64,000 bases of DNA from Hominiventricola filiformis (GTDB lineage: Bacteria; Bacillota; Clostridia; Lachnospirales; Lachnospiraceae). Both the position numbers and the translations under genes were made by a program. Shown here piece by piece: positions 52,856 through 59,891 of this stretch; positions within the stretch are counted from its first letter, which is position 1, and each line of letters starts with the position of its first letter. The notes below the pieces were generated by a model. It was given only the letters and a program-made list of their open reading frames with translations, was not told where the DNA came from and did not search any database. The DNA is taken from contig NZ_JAJEPS010000001.1 in NCBI RefSeq assembly GCF_020686965.1, forward strand, positions 62,001 through 126,000, in the 5' to 3' direction.

Positions 52856-53424
52856 ACCTGCCCCCTCCTTCTTCGCAGCATAGTTCTGACAAATCCTAAA
52901 ATTCCCGCTGCCAGAATGATGAAGATCACGTTAATGTTAAAAATCATGGAAACGGCAAATGCAGCAATCATGACCAGTATACTGACCGTGTCCTTTTCCT
53001 TTGTAATGCCGCTTCCCATATCCCAGACTACGGATGCGATAACAGCTCCCACACCTGCCTGCATGCCTTCCAGCATGAGGGCAATCAGTGTCATAGAACG
53101 AAATGCTTCATAGCAGACCGAGATCACCGACAGAATTAAAAACGGCGGAAGCACCGTCCCCAGCACTGCCGTCAGAAGTCCCGTCACTCCGGCCAGCTTG
53201 TAGCCCACCACAATGGCTCCATTCACCGCAATGGCCCCCGGCGCCGACTGGGCAATAGCTACCAGATCCAGCATTTCATCCTCATCTATCCAGTGAAGCT
53301 CATCCACAAACTTCCGTTTCATCAATGTCACAATCACATAGCCGCCTCCGAAGGTGAAGGCACTCAAATAAAATGTTGATAAAAACAGAGAACGCAGCAG
53401 ATGGACGTTGTTCTTTTCTTTCAT
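52852..53424 (-). CDS. Chromate transporter, short form subunit 1
   Basis: A 190-residue CHR-family membrane protein (TFGGGYVIVTLMKRKFVDELHWI; AQSAPGAIAVNGAIVVGYKL). First gene of the chrA1-chrA2-patatin unit, coupled to the second subunit by a 4-bp overlap. Structured repeat copy B begins 42 bp upstream of its start. Confidence 0.9.
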   Translation of the reverse strand: MKEKNNVHLLRSLFLSTFYLSAFTFGGGYVIVTLMKRKFVDELHWIDEDEMLDLVAIAQSAPGAIAVNGAIVVGYKLAGVTGLLTAVLGTVLPPFLILSVISVCYEAFRSMTLIALMLEGMQAGVGAVIASVVWDMGSGITKEKDTVSILVMIAAFAVSMIFNINVIFIILAAGILGFVRTMLRRRRGQV

Positions 53425-53465
53425 AATATGCTCCTACTGTTTCTTTATAGATATTGTGGCTAAGC

Positions 53466-53607
53466 GGATGAAAGTGACAGCCTGTGAGCGGAACCGCTCG
53501 CGCTAAGTCCTCGATCCAGCGGTACTAACATTCAAACATCGCTGCCGCTCGTTCTCATGAAGTACCGGGACTGCGGACGTTCCTTTCACAGGCTGTCACT
53601 TTCATCC
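53466..53607. repeat. Structured intergenic repeat, copy B
   Basis: A 142-bp second copy in the same orientation as copy A, closed by a perfect 22-bp inverted repeat (53466-53487 with 53586-53607). The inner 43-bp (53486-53528) and 28-bp (53560-53587) blocks are identical to copy A; the outer stem sequence differs at many positions on both arms together, and the central tip differs. It lies between the chromate transporter genes and a toxin-antitoxin locus. Confidence 0.85.
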
Positions 53608-53670
53608 ACATAATCACCTGTAAACTGCAACGTATATTATCTCATAAATAAAGATTTTTGCAAGGGACGC

Positions 53671-53699
53671 TTGAAAGTTTAAGTAACTCATATTATAAT
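53671..53699 (+). promoter_or_regulatory. Sigma-A promoter of the antisense RNA
   Basis: TTGAAA (53671-53676), 17-base spacer, perfect TATAAT (53694-53699). No plus-strand gene follows, only the antitoxin RNA region and its terminator. Confidence 0.8.
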
Positions 53700-53705
53700 A
53701 CAAAT

Positions 53706-53797
53706 AGAGAGAAGCAACTGCACACATTGTGGTTGCCTCCAAGGTTGATAAAATAAGTCACCTGTCCGGTCAAGACGTAGGTGGCTTATTTATTTTC
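53706..53797 (+). ncRNA. Candidate antitoxin RNA of a type I toxin-antitoxin locus
   Basis: A predicted transcript of about 90 bases from the promoter at 53671-53699 to the terminator ending near 53797. It contains a stem-loop (GCAAC...GTTGC, 53718-53735 region), an exposed CCTCC (53736-53740) that could pair with the toxin ribosome binding site, and the 3' hairpin shared with the toxin transcript, so its 3' end overlaps the toxin mRNA by about 45 bases. This is the architecture of SR4/BsrG-like and RatA/TxpA-like systems. Ends are inferred. Confidence 0.6.
53751..53791. terminator. Shared bidirectional terminator of toxin and antitoxin
   Basis: AAATAAGTCACCT (53751-53763) pairs with AGGTGGCTTATTT (53779-53791) with one wobble. 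It is followed by TTATTTT on the plus strand and by T-rich sequence on the minus strand. It overlaps the toxin stop codon. Confidence 0.8.
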
Positions 53798-53885
53798 GCT
53801 TGTTAATCCTATCTATGTAGGCAAGCAGCGCAAGCAGAAATGAACCGCCCAAAAACAACAGGCTTAATACTTCATATGTATCCAT
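53790..53885 (-). CDS. Small hydrophobic holin-like toxin (type I TA), 31 residues
   Basis: A 31-residue peptide that begins MDTYEVLSLLFLGG and ends AYIDRINKRK: short polar start, one hydrophobic helix (about residues 7-22) and a basic tail. This is the pattern of the putative holin-like toxin (Hol_Tox) and TxpA/BsrG peptides of Firmicutes. It has a strong GGGGAGGTGG ribosome binding site, which can be masked by CCTCCC in its own leader (pairing 53894-53899 with 53914-53919). A divergent antisense RNA overlaps its 3' end. Overexpression should damage the membrane. Confidence 0.8.
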   Translation of the reverse strand: MDTYEVLSLLFLGGSFLLALLAYIDRINKRK

Positions 53886-53893
53886 TCGCACCA

Positions 53894-53919
53894 CCTCCCC
53901 TCTTTTCAAGTATGGGAGG
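53894..53919 (-). promoter_or_regulatory. Shine-Dalgarno-masking hairpin of the toxin mRNA
   Basis: In the toxin leader CCTCCC (complement of 53914-53919) can pair with GGGAGG of the ribosome binding site (complement of 53894-53899) with a 14-base loop. Such masking is common in type I toxin mRNAs and prevents translation of the full-length transcript. Confidence 0.55.
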
Positions 53920-53973
53920 CTTCCACCTAATCTAACCTAGCAATATTTATGTACATTTGCTTCTCATGCAAAT

Positions 53974-54002
53974 AGTATATCATAATATTACATAACGTAC
54001 AA
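53974..54002 (-). promoter_or_regulatory. Sigma-A promoter of the toxin mRNA
   Basis: TTGTAC (53997-54002), 17-base spacer, TATACT (53974-53979) on the minus strand; leader of about 82 bases. Confidence 0.6.
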
Positions 54003-54016
54003 TTTTATCTTCACAA

Positions 54017-54060
54017 AAAACTGCCATTACACAGGAATTTTCCCGCATAATGGCAGTTTT
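54017..54060 (-). terminator. Terminator of ilvE
   Basis: AAAACTGCCATTA (54017-54029) pairs with TAATGGCAGTTTT (54048-54060); on the minus strand it is followed by TTTTTTG. It is 18 bases after the ilvE stop and ahead of the toxin promoter. Confidence 0.8.
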
Positions 54061-54077
54061 TAGCATTTCGTTTAAAA

Positions 54078-55103
54078 TTACATAATCTCTTTGATCCAGC
54101 CTTCCGGTGCCTCAATGCGGCCCATCTGGATTCCGGTCAGAGTATCATAAAGTTTCTTGGTAACCGGTCCCATCTCTTCCATACCGCTCGGCAGGCAGAT
54201 CTCGGTTCCGTGGTCTACGATCTTTCCGATCGGGGAGATAACTGCTGCAGTTCCGCACAGACCAGCCTCTGCGAAATCTTTCAGCTCTTCTTTTGCAACC
54301 GGACGCTCTTCTACTTCCAGTCCCAGATAATCTTTTGCTACTACCATCAGAGAACGACGGGTAACAGACGGTAAGATACTGTTAGACTTCGGAGTTACGA
54401 CTTTATTGTCTTTGGTTACAAAGATGAAGTTGGCACCACCGGTCTCCTCAACATAAGTTCTGGTAGCCGGATCAAGGTACATATTCTCATCAAATCCTTT
54501 GTTGTGAGCATCTACAATATTGTAAAGGCTCATTGCGTAGTTCAGACCAGCCTTGATATCGCCGGTTCCATGAGGTGCTGCACGGTCCACATCAGATACG
54601 CGGATGGTGATCGGTTTTGCTCCGCCTTTGAAGTACGGACCTACCGGAGTAGTAAAGATACGGAACTGATACTCAGTTGCCGGTTTTACACCAATAACAG
54701 AATCAATACCAAACATATACGGACGAATATACAGCGTTGCTCCGCTTCCATAAGGCGGTACATATGCTGCATTTGCTTTTACAACATCTACAACTGCCTG
54801 TACAAAACGATCTTCCGGAAATACCGGCATCTGCAGTCTTCTCTCAGAATCTGCCATACGTTTTGCGTTCAGATCCGGGCGGAAGGTAACGATTTTACCC
54901 TGCTCGGTTGTATAAGCTTTAATTCCCTCAAAGCAGGTCTGTGCATACTGAAGTACACAGGCACATTCACTCATGGTAATCATTGGATCGTCAATCAGAG
55001 CACCTTCATCCCATGCTCCATTTTTATAGTTGGCAACGAATCTCTTATCGGTTGGCATATATCCAAAACCAAGGTTGCCCCAGTCAATGTTTTTCTTTTC
55101 CAT
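54078..55103 (-). CDS. ilvE: Branched-chain amino acid aminotransferase
   Basis: Class IV PLP aminotransferase of 341 residues for the last step of Val, Leu and Ile synthesis. It shows the fold-type IV pattern with GDIKAGLNYAMSLYN (PLP lysine), EETGGANFIFV and SILPSVTRRSLM. Length fits the BCAT group of Firmicutes. The ATG at 55103 is preferred over the adjacent GTG. It has its own promoter that overlaps the end of the Crp/Fnr gene. Confidence 0.95.
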   Translation of the reverse strand: MEKKNIDWGNLGFGYMPTDKRFVANYKNGAWDEGALIDDPMITMSECACVLQYAQTCFEGIKAYTTEQGKIVTFRPDLNAKRMADSERRLQMPVFPEDRFVQAVVDVVKANAAYVPPYGSGATLYIRPYMFGIDSVIGVKPATEYQFRIFTTPVGPYFKGGAKPITIRVSDVDRAAPHGTGDIKAGLNYAMSLYNIVDAHNKGFDENMYLDPATRTYVEETGGANFIFVTKDNKVVTPKSNSILPSVTRRSLMVVAKDYLGLEVEERPVAKEELKDFAEAGLCGTAAVISPIGKIVDHGTEICLPSGMEEMGPVTKKLYDTLTGIQMGRIEAPEGWIKEIM

Positions 55104-55162
55104 CACACTTTACTTCCTTTCCTATGTATATAGATGATGTCTGCGATGACTTATCTTGCTTT

Positions 55163-55191
55163 ATGATACGCTTTTCAAAAACCAGTGTCAA
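55163..55191 (-). promoter_or_regulatory. Sigma-A promoter of ilvE
   Basis: TTGACA (55186-55191), 17-base spacer, TATCAT (55163-55168) on the minus strand. The -35 overlaps the stop codon of the upstream Crp/Fnr gene. Confidence 0.7.
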
Positions 55192-55850
55192 GATTTCAGT
55201 ACAAAATGCTTCTTCCGATATTCCAATAATCCCTCTTCCTGCATCCGGCTTAGTTCCATGGAAAGGCCGCTCCGGTCCACAGACAGATAATCTGCCAGCT
55301 GCTGGCGTGAAAATGCGATGTCAAATTCCGCACTGCCATGGCGTTGTGCTTCTGCCGAAAGGTATGATAAAATCTTTGCCCGGCGGCTTCGCTGTCCAAG
55401 GTGAGTAATTTTTTCATTAAGGCGCAGATTTTTCTCGGCCAATTCAGATAACAGATTGCGAATCATCCGGCTGTGATGACTGCAGGTGGACGGGCAGGTA
55501 GTAAGAATTCTCTTAACATTCAAAAAAAGCACCTGCACATTGGTTTCTGCAATGACACTTACATTCAGTACAGCACCCGGAGAACAGGCAAAGGTTTCTG
55601 CAAAACAATGTCCCGCTCCCACTGCAGCAAGAATATTCCGGTTTCCCCAGAAATCTTCCTGAATGATCATCACTTTTCCTGTGATTACCACTCCAAAAGC
55701 TTCTACCCGGTCTCCTGCCCGCAAAATATATTCGTCTTTTTGATAAGTTTCCGGACGCACTTCCAGGCAATGAAGCATTTTTTCTGTCTCTTCCTCGGAA
55801 ATTCCGAAAAAAATTCCTGATGTCCGCAAAACGGATAACATTTCTTTCAT
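55188..55850 (-). CDS. Crp/Fnr-family regulator, probably controlling hcp
   Basis: A 220-residue regulator: cyclic-nucleotide-binding-like beta barrel (residues 10-125) and C-terminal winged helix (FSRQQLADYLSVDRSGLSMELSRMQEEGLLEY). The ATG at 55850 has a GAGGT site six bases upstream and is chosen over an ATG eight codons earlier. It is divergent from hcp, the arrangement of HcpR-type nitrosative-stress regulators. Cysteines near the sensor domain do not form an obvious Fnr Fe-S motif. Confidence 0.85.
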   Translation of the reverse strand: MKEMLSVLRTSGIFFGISEEETEKMLHCLEVRPETYQKDEYILRAGDRVEAFGVVITGKVMIIQEDFWGNRNILAAVGAGHCFAETFACSPGAVLNVSVIAETNVQVLFLNVKRILTTCPSTCSHHSRMIRNLLSELAEKNLRLNEKITHLGQRSRRAKILSYLSAEAQRHGSAEFDIAFSRQQLADYLSVDRSGLSMELSRMQEEGLLEYRKKHFVLKS

Positions 55851-55861
55851 TTTCTTACCTC

Positions 55862-55903
55862 GTTGTATTTTCAACCGATTTGTTGTTCACACTATAGTAT
55901 ACT
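55862..55903 (+). promoter_or_regulatory. hcp promoter with candidate Crp/Fnr operators
   Basis: GTTG (55862-55865), six bases, CAAC (55872-55875), six bases, GTTG (55882-55885): two overlapping inverted repeats with the N6 spacing of Crp/Fnr sites. TATACT (55898-55903) may be the hcp -10, with no good -35. The first repeat would then centre near -41.5, the class II activator position. Confidence 0.45.
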
Positions 55904-55937
55904 CCACTCATCAAATCAAAAAAAAGGAGAATTTCTT

Positions 55938-57533
55938 ATGGATACAAATATGTTTTGTTTTCAATGTGAGCAGACCGCCGGATGCAGCGGATGTACCGGG
56001 AAGGCCGGCGTCTGTGGAAAATCTGCTCAGACTGCTCAGATTCAGGATCAGCTGACAGGTGCACTTATCGGACTTGCTCACGCAGCAAACGGCTCTCTTC
56101 CAGAGGGACAGCCTATTGAAAAGGTAATGATTGAAAGTCTTTTTGCTACTCTTACCAATGTGAATTTTGACGATGATGCATTAAAAGCACTGCTAGCTCG
56201 GGTTCATGAAAAAAAAGCAGAACTGGTTCCTGGCTGCGGCAGCTGCATGTCTTCCTGCGGTCACAATGATGATTATGATATGATGCGGATCTGGGAGGCT
56301 GATGAAGATATCCGTTCCCTGAAATCCCTGATTTTATTCGGTATTCGCGGAATGGCCGCCTATGCTTACCATGCCATGGTACTTGGATATGAGAATGCCG
56401 AAGTAAATCAGTTCTTCAGTAAAGCGCTGTTTGCCCTCGGCGAGGACTGGGATATGGAGCTGCTCCTTCCCATTGTCATGGAAGTTGGGAAATACAACTT
56501 ACTGTGCATGGAACTGCTTGATAAAGCCAATACCGAATCCTATGGCACACCAGTTCCCACCACAGTTCCGTTGGCTGTGGAAAAAGGACCATTTATCGTT
56601 GTCACCGGACATGACTTAAAAGATCTGCAGCTGCTGCTTGAGCAGACAGAAGGAAAAGGAGTTAACATCTATACGCACGGTGAAATGCTCCCTGCCCATG
56701 GTTATCCGGAGTTGAAAAAATATGCGCACCTGAAGGGGAACTTCGGAACCGCATGGCAGAATCAGCAGAAAGAATTTGCTTCCATCCCGGCACCGATTCT
56801 CTTCACCACCAACTGCCTGATGCCGCCGAAGGCATCCTATGCGGATCGCGTCTTCACCACCGGAGAAGTTGCTTTCCCAGGAACCGTCCACATTGATGAA
56901 GAAAAAGATTTCACTCCGGTGATTGAAAAAGCACTGGAACTCGGTGGATATACCGAAGATCAGGCATTTACCGGAATCAACGGCGGCTCTACTGTCATGA
57001 CCGGATTCTCCCATGGAACCGTGCTCAGTGTAGCTGATCAGGTAATCAATGCCGTAAAGAGCGGTGCTATCCGTCACTTCTTCCTGGTAGCTGGCTGCGA
57101 CGGTGCCCGCCCGGGACGTAATTACTATACGGATTTTGTAAAGCAGACACCTGATGATACCATCATCCTTACCCTGGCCTGTGGAAAATATCGTTTTAAC
57201 GATCTGGATCTTGGAACCATCGGCGGTCTCCCCCGCATCATGGATATGGGCCAGTGTAACGATGCCTACGGTGCTATCAAAGTAGCTGTGGCACTCTCCG
57301 AAGCCTTCGGATGCGATGTCAACGAACTGCCCCTGTCCATGGTACTGTCCTGGTATGAGCAGAAAGCCGTCTGCATCCTGCTCACCCTGCTCCACTTAGG
57401 GATCAAAAACATCCGCCTCGGCCCTTCCCTTCCGGCATTTCTCTCTCCCAATGTTCTGAATTACCTGGTAGAGAATTTTGGAATCGCACCGATCACCACC
57501 CCGGAAGAAGATCTGAAAGAGTTGTTAAAATAA
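55938..57533 (+). CDS. hcp: Hydroxylamine reductase (hybrid cluster protein)
   Basis: Fe-S/hybrid-cluster enzyme of 531 residues that reduces hydroxylamine to ammonia and is linked to nitric-oxide detoxification. The N-terminal cluster motif is CFQCEQTAGCSGC (then a further Cys), and hybrid-cluster ligands occur in GCGSCMSSCGHND, TTNCLMP and VAGCDGARPGRNYY. Translation starts at ATG 55938 behind AAAGGAG; the open frame upstream is non-homologous. Expressed divergently from a Crp/Fnr regulator. Confidence 0.96.
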   Translation: MDTNMFCFQCEQTAGCSGCTGKAGVCGKSAQTAQIQDQLTGALIGLAHAANGSLPEGQPIEKVMIESLFATLTNVNFDDDALKALLARVHEKKAELVPGCGSCMSSCGHNDDYDMMRIWEADEDIRSLKSLILFGIRGMAAYAYHAMVLGYENAEVNQFFSKALFALGEDWDMELLLPIVMEVGKYNLLCMELLDKANTESYGTPVPTTVPLAVEKGPFIVVTGHDLKDLQLLLEQTEGKGVNIYTHGEMLPAHGYPELKKYAHLKGNFGTAWQNQQKEFASIPAPILFTTNCLMPPKASYADRVFTTGEVAFPGTVHIDEEKDFTPVIEKALELGGYTEDQAFTGINGGSTVMTGFSHGTVLSVADQVINAVKSGAIRHFFLVAGCDGARPGRNYYTDFVKQTPDDTIILTLACGKYRFNDLDLGTIGGLPRIMDMGQCNDAYGAIKVAVALSEAFGCDVNELPLSMVLSWYEQKAVCILLTLLHLGIKNIRLGPSLPAFLSPNVLNYLVENFGIAPITTPEEDLKELLK

Positions 57534-57565
57534 AAATGGGATAAATCTGTAAATATGTGCCAGAT

Positions 57566-57621
57566 AGCGGTCAATTTCCGCTTTTTTATGCCTTTCAACT
57601 TCGGTTGGAAGGCATATTTTT
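57566..57621 (+). terminator. Tandem terminators downstream of hcp
   Basis: A small hairpin AGCGG (57566-57570) / CCGCT (57578-57582) with TTTTT is followed by a strong one: 13 bp (57587-57599 with 57604-57616) closed by a C(TTCG)G tetraloop and followed by TTTTT (57617-57621). Confidence 0.85.
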
Positions 57622-57716
57622 CTGCCCGCGGCCGGGGCGTGGGGCTTTTGTTTTTCTGCCCGCGGCTGGGGCGTGGGCTTTTGTTTTTCTGCCCGCAGCC
57701 GGGGCGTGGGGCTCAG
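57617..57716. repeat. Three GC-rich tandem repeats of 33-34 bp
   Basis: Units at 57617-57650, 57651-57683 and 57684-57716 each read TTTTTCTGCCCGCGG, then CCGGGGCGTGGGGC, then TTTTG with one to three differences. Each has GCCC...GGGC complements ahead of a T run and so looks like a terminator-shaped hairpin. The GC content contrasts sharply with the AT-rich surroundings. No convincing protein spans them. Confidence 0.85.
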
Positions 57717-57719
57717 CGC

Positions 57720-58110
57720 CCAACTTGCTTACAAAAGTTCCTGCTTTTTTTGAAAACGGGGGAACTCGCGGCCAGCAATCTGCATTTCAGACCCATTTCA
57801 GGTAAAAAAGCTTGTTGTGTCAGAGGAAAACAGGAACTAAAGTGGGGCGAAAGTGATATAGACCCAGTACGTACTGTTCTGTTAACTCTTATTATAAATA
57901 TGGACATTTTCACGCACAGTTTCTTCAAACATCCATGTATCTTGTAATCCTATACCGCACAACGTCATAATCCAATTTGTATATAGCGTCAACAATGTTG
58001 CATTTTAAATAATTGTATGCTATTATCAATACACACAGCAGATACTATTATTGCATTTCTGTAAATCACTTTTCATACGTTTCCCCACTGTTTATTATGT
58101 TTTTTCTAAT
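57720..58110. other. Intergenic stretch without a recognisable gene
   Basis: About 390 bp between the GC-rich repeats and the rpn promoter. Open frames here are short, without ribosome binding sites or family resemblance. The right part (57880 on) is AT-rich. I see nothing that I can name. Confidence 0.5.
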
Positions 58111-58117
58111 ATGCTTA

Positions 58118-58146
58118 TTGTATCATTTTAGGAATCATATTATAAT
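58118..58146 (+). promoter_or_regulatory. Sigma-A promoter of the rpn gene
   Basis: TTGTAT (58118-58123), 17-base spacer, TATAAT (58141-58146), then an AGGAGG ribosome binding site (58177-58182) and ATG at 58188. Confidence 0.7.
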
Positions 58147-58187
58147 GAATGCAGACGGTGGGACATTTCTTTACTTAGGAGGCTGTC

Positions 58188-59069
58188 ATGTCAGATTCTA
58201 TTCATTCCCCGTCCACGCACAACATAAACGATTATTCTCAGCAGGAGGATGCTGCATTAAAAACCGCATGGCAGTTTTTTGCAAGTGACCTGCTGCCCTT
58301 CTTCCAGATTTCCGGGTCAGTAAAGGGCATCGCGCCAACGGAGCTTATCAGTCTGGAACTGAAAAAGCTGTTTCAGGATTTTAATCTCATTATGGAAGAT
58401 GGAAGCTGGAAACATTTTGAATTTCAGAGTAAAAACGAAGGGCTTGCCGGTTTAAAACGATTTCGTACCTATGAAGCACTGACCAGCTATCAACATAAAG
58501 TTCCTATCACCACTTATGTCCTGTTTTCCGGCAATATTAAAAATCCTATGACCTCTTTCTCAGAGGGCATCAATACTTATAAGGTTGCTCCCATTATTAT
58601 GAAGCGGCATAGTGCTGATCGACTCATCCGCAGGCTGCAGCGAAAATTGAAAGCAAAGAAAGAACTCACAAAAACAGATCTTGTTCCATTAACACTCTGC
58701 CTGTTAATGGGTGGAAAAATGAGTCTCAAAGACCGAGTAACAGAATCCTTCCACATTATCCACAGCGCTTCTCATATTCCGAATGAGGACCGGTCTCACA
58801 TGGAAGCGGTACTCTATCTTATGGCAGATAAATTTTTAGAACCAGCAGAACTGAATAAACTGAAGGAGGAAATACATATGACGCAATTGGGACAAATGTT
58901 AGTTGACTGGGGTATTGAACAGGGGATTCAAAAAGGTGCTAAACAGAAAACACAGGAATTTATTATCAATGCTCTCAAGCTTGGTCTTTCTGATGAGGAT
59001 ATTCTCCGGCTCACGGAATGTACCTCTGACGAACTGCAGGCTGCACGTGAACACTGGCTCTCCAGATGA
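58188..59069 (+). CDS. Rpn family PD-(D/E)XK nuclease
   Basis: A 293-residue protein of the Rpn/PDDEXK-transposase-like family. The nuclease core (residues 40-140) has an acidic residue in NLIMEDGSWK and the ExQ motif in HFEFQSKNEG. The C-terminal helical part (from about 230) is dimerisation-like and repeats GIEQGIQKG. E. coli Rpn proteins are DNA nucleases with anti-phage or recombination activity, restrained by a small protein made from the 3' end of the same gene; a well-placed internal start here fits that model. No transposon ends are visible. Confidence 0.82.
   Translation: MSDSIHSPSTHNINDYSQQEDAALKTAWQFFASDLLPFFQISGSVKGIAPTELISLELKKLFQDFNLIMEDGSWKHFEFQSKNEGLAGLKRFRTYEALTSYQHKVPITTYVLFSGNIKNPMTSFSEGINTYKVAPIIMKRHSADRLIRRLQRKLKAKKELTKTDLVPLTLCLLMGGKMSLKDRVTESFHIIHSASHIPNEDRSHMEAVLYLMADKFLEPAELNKLKEEIHMTQLGQMLVDWGIEQGIQKGAKQKTQEFIINALKLGLSDEDILRLTECTSDELQAAREHWLSR
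58878..59069 (+). CDS. Internal C-terminal protein of the rpn gene (candidate intragenic antitoxin)
   Basis: An in-frame start within rpn: AAGGAGGAAATACAT then ATG at 58878, a near-ideal ribosome binding site inside a coding region, giving 63 residues (MTQLGQMLVDWGIEQG to the shared stop). The product is the C-terminal helical domain alone. In E. coli, small Rpn proteins made this way bind and block the full-length nuclease; the same is inferred here. Confidence 0.6.
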   Translation: MTQLGQMLVDWGIEQGIQKGAKQKTQEFIINALKLGLSDEDILRLTECTSDELQAAREHWLSR

Positions 59070-59105
59070 CAGAACAGCCGATTTCTTTCGAAACCGGCTG
59101 CTCTG
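59070..59105. terminator. Hairpin between convergent rpn and rraA-like genes
   Basis: CAGA-CAGCCGATTTC (59070-59085) pairs with GAAACCGGCTG-TCTG (59090-59105) with small mismatches and a TTTC loop. T-poor tails, so termination strength is uncertain. Confidence 0.5.
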
Positions 59106-59118
59106 CTTTGTGTGCTCT

Positions 59119-59847
59119 TTATCTGATTTTAGAATTTTCTCTGGCTTTAGCCATTCCCTCGCGCCATTTTTTGAGATCTTCGATCTCTACGGTTTCACCA
59201 TTCATGATGGCGCGTCTGCAGGGCTCTAGCACCGGAAGTTCCGCCAATGCGATATTTCTGCAGGCTCTTTCCATATCCGGCAGATATTCTACCGGGATAC
59301 GGATAATTCCGTGAATGTCACATGCGATGATATCACCCGGTTCCAGTTCCAGACCGCCTACCGTTACCTTGCAGGCGAAGTCGACTACGTGAGTGTGTGC
59401 ATGGCTCACCACTACTTCCTTTGCAAAATATCCGAATCCAAGTCCGGATACTTCTTTCAGGTCACGTACACCACCGCTTGTCACAACTCCCTGGCAGCCC
59501 AGAGCCAGATGCTGCGTGGCGTTTACTTCTCCCCAAAAAGATCCTACCGGTTTGAGATCCATATCCTGCTGTACTACAATACAGCCGGGTCCCATATCTT
59601 TTACATGCTGGTAATAGGGCATCATTTTTGCCTGTTCTTCCGGTGTTGCCGGAAACTCTGTAGCGATCTTTGCAGTTGCAACAGGACCAACATATGTAGT
59701 TGTGCAGGATACCACTGGTTTGATGGTGTAATCCATGAACCCCGTGCCTCTTTTGAAATCTGAGAAACATTCCAGTGCATTGGAAATAGTCGGCGTATCA
59801 AACTGTGTCAGTCTATCGCAATAATTACGTATTTCTTCCTTTGTCAT
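59119..59847 (-). CDS. RraA-family aldolase/decarboxylase-like protein
   Basis: A 242-residue protein of the RraA / HMG-aldolase fold (often annotated dimethylmenaquinone methyltransferase-like). It shows QGVVTSGGVRDLKEV and LEPGDIIACDIHGIIRIP. Family members cleave 4-hydroxy-4-methyl-2-oxoglutarate or decarboxylate oxaloacetate with a divalent metal. It follows a DapA-type lyase gene and a TRAP transporter, so a keto-acid catabolic step is likely. Exact substrate unknown. Confidence 0.85.
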   Translation of the reverse strand: MTKEEIRNYCDRLTQFDTPTISNALECFSDFKRGTGFMDYTIKPVVSCTTTYVGPVATAKIATEFPATPEEQAKMMPYYQHVKDMGPGCIVVQQDMDLKPVGSFWGEVNATQHLALGCQGVVTSGGVRDLKEVSGLGFGYFAKEVVVSHAHTHVVDFACKVTVGGLELEPGDIIACDIHGIIRIPVEYLPDMERACRNIALAELPVLEPCRRAIMNGETVEIEDLKKWREGMAKARENSKIR

Positions 59848-59891
59848 ATGTCAGTCCCCTGTCCTGATATTCATAATTTACTGGATTTTTC

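Noticed and set aside
57617..57716. CRISPR array
   Set aside because: The three units are contiguous and have no unique spacers; no cas genes are near.
57555..57947. Open frames that span the GC-rich repeats
   Set aside because: Two overlapping frames read through the repeat with periodic GRG/FFCP patterns; both start inside the hcp terminator and have no ribosome binding site.
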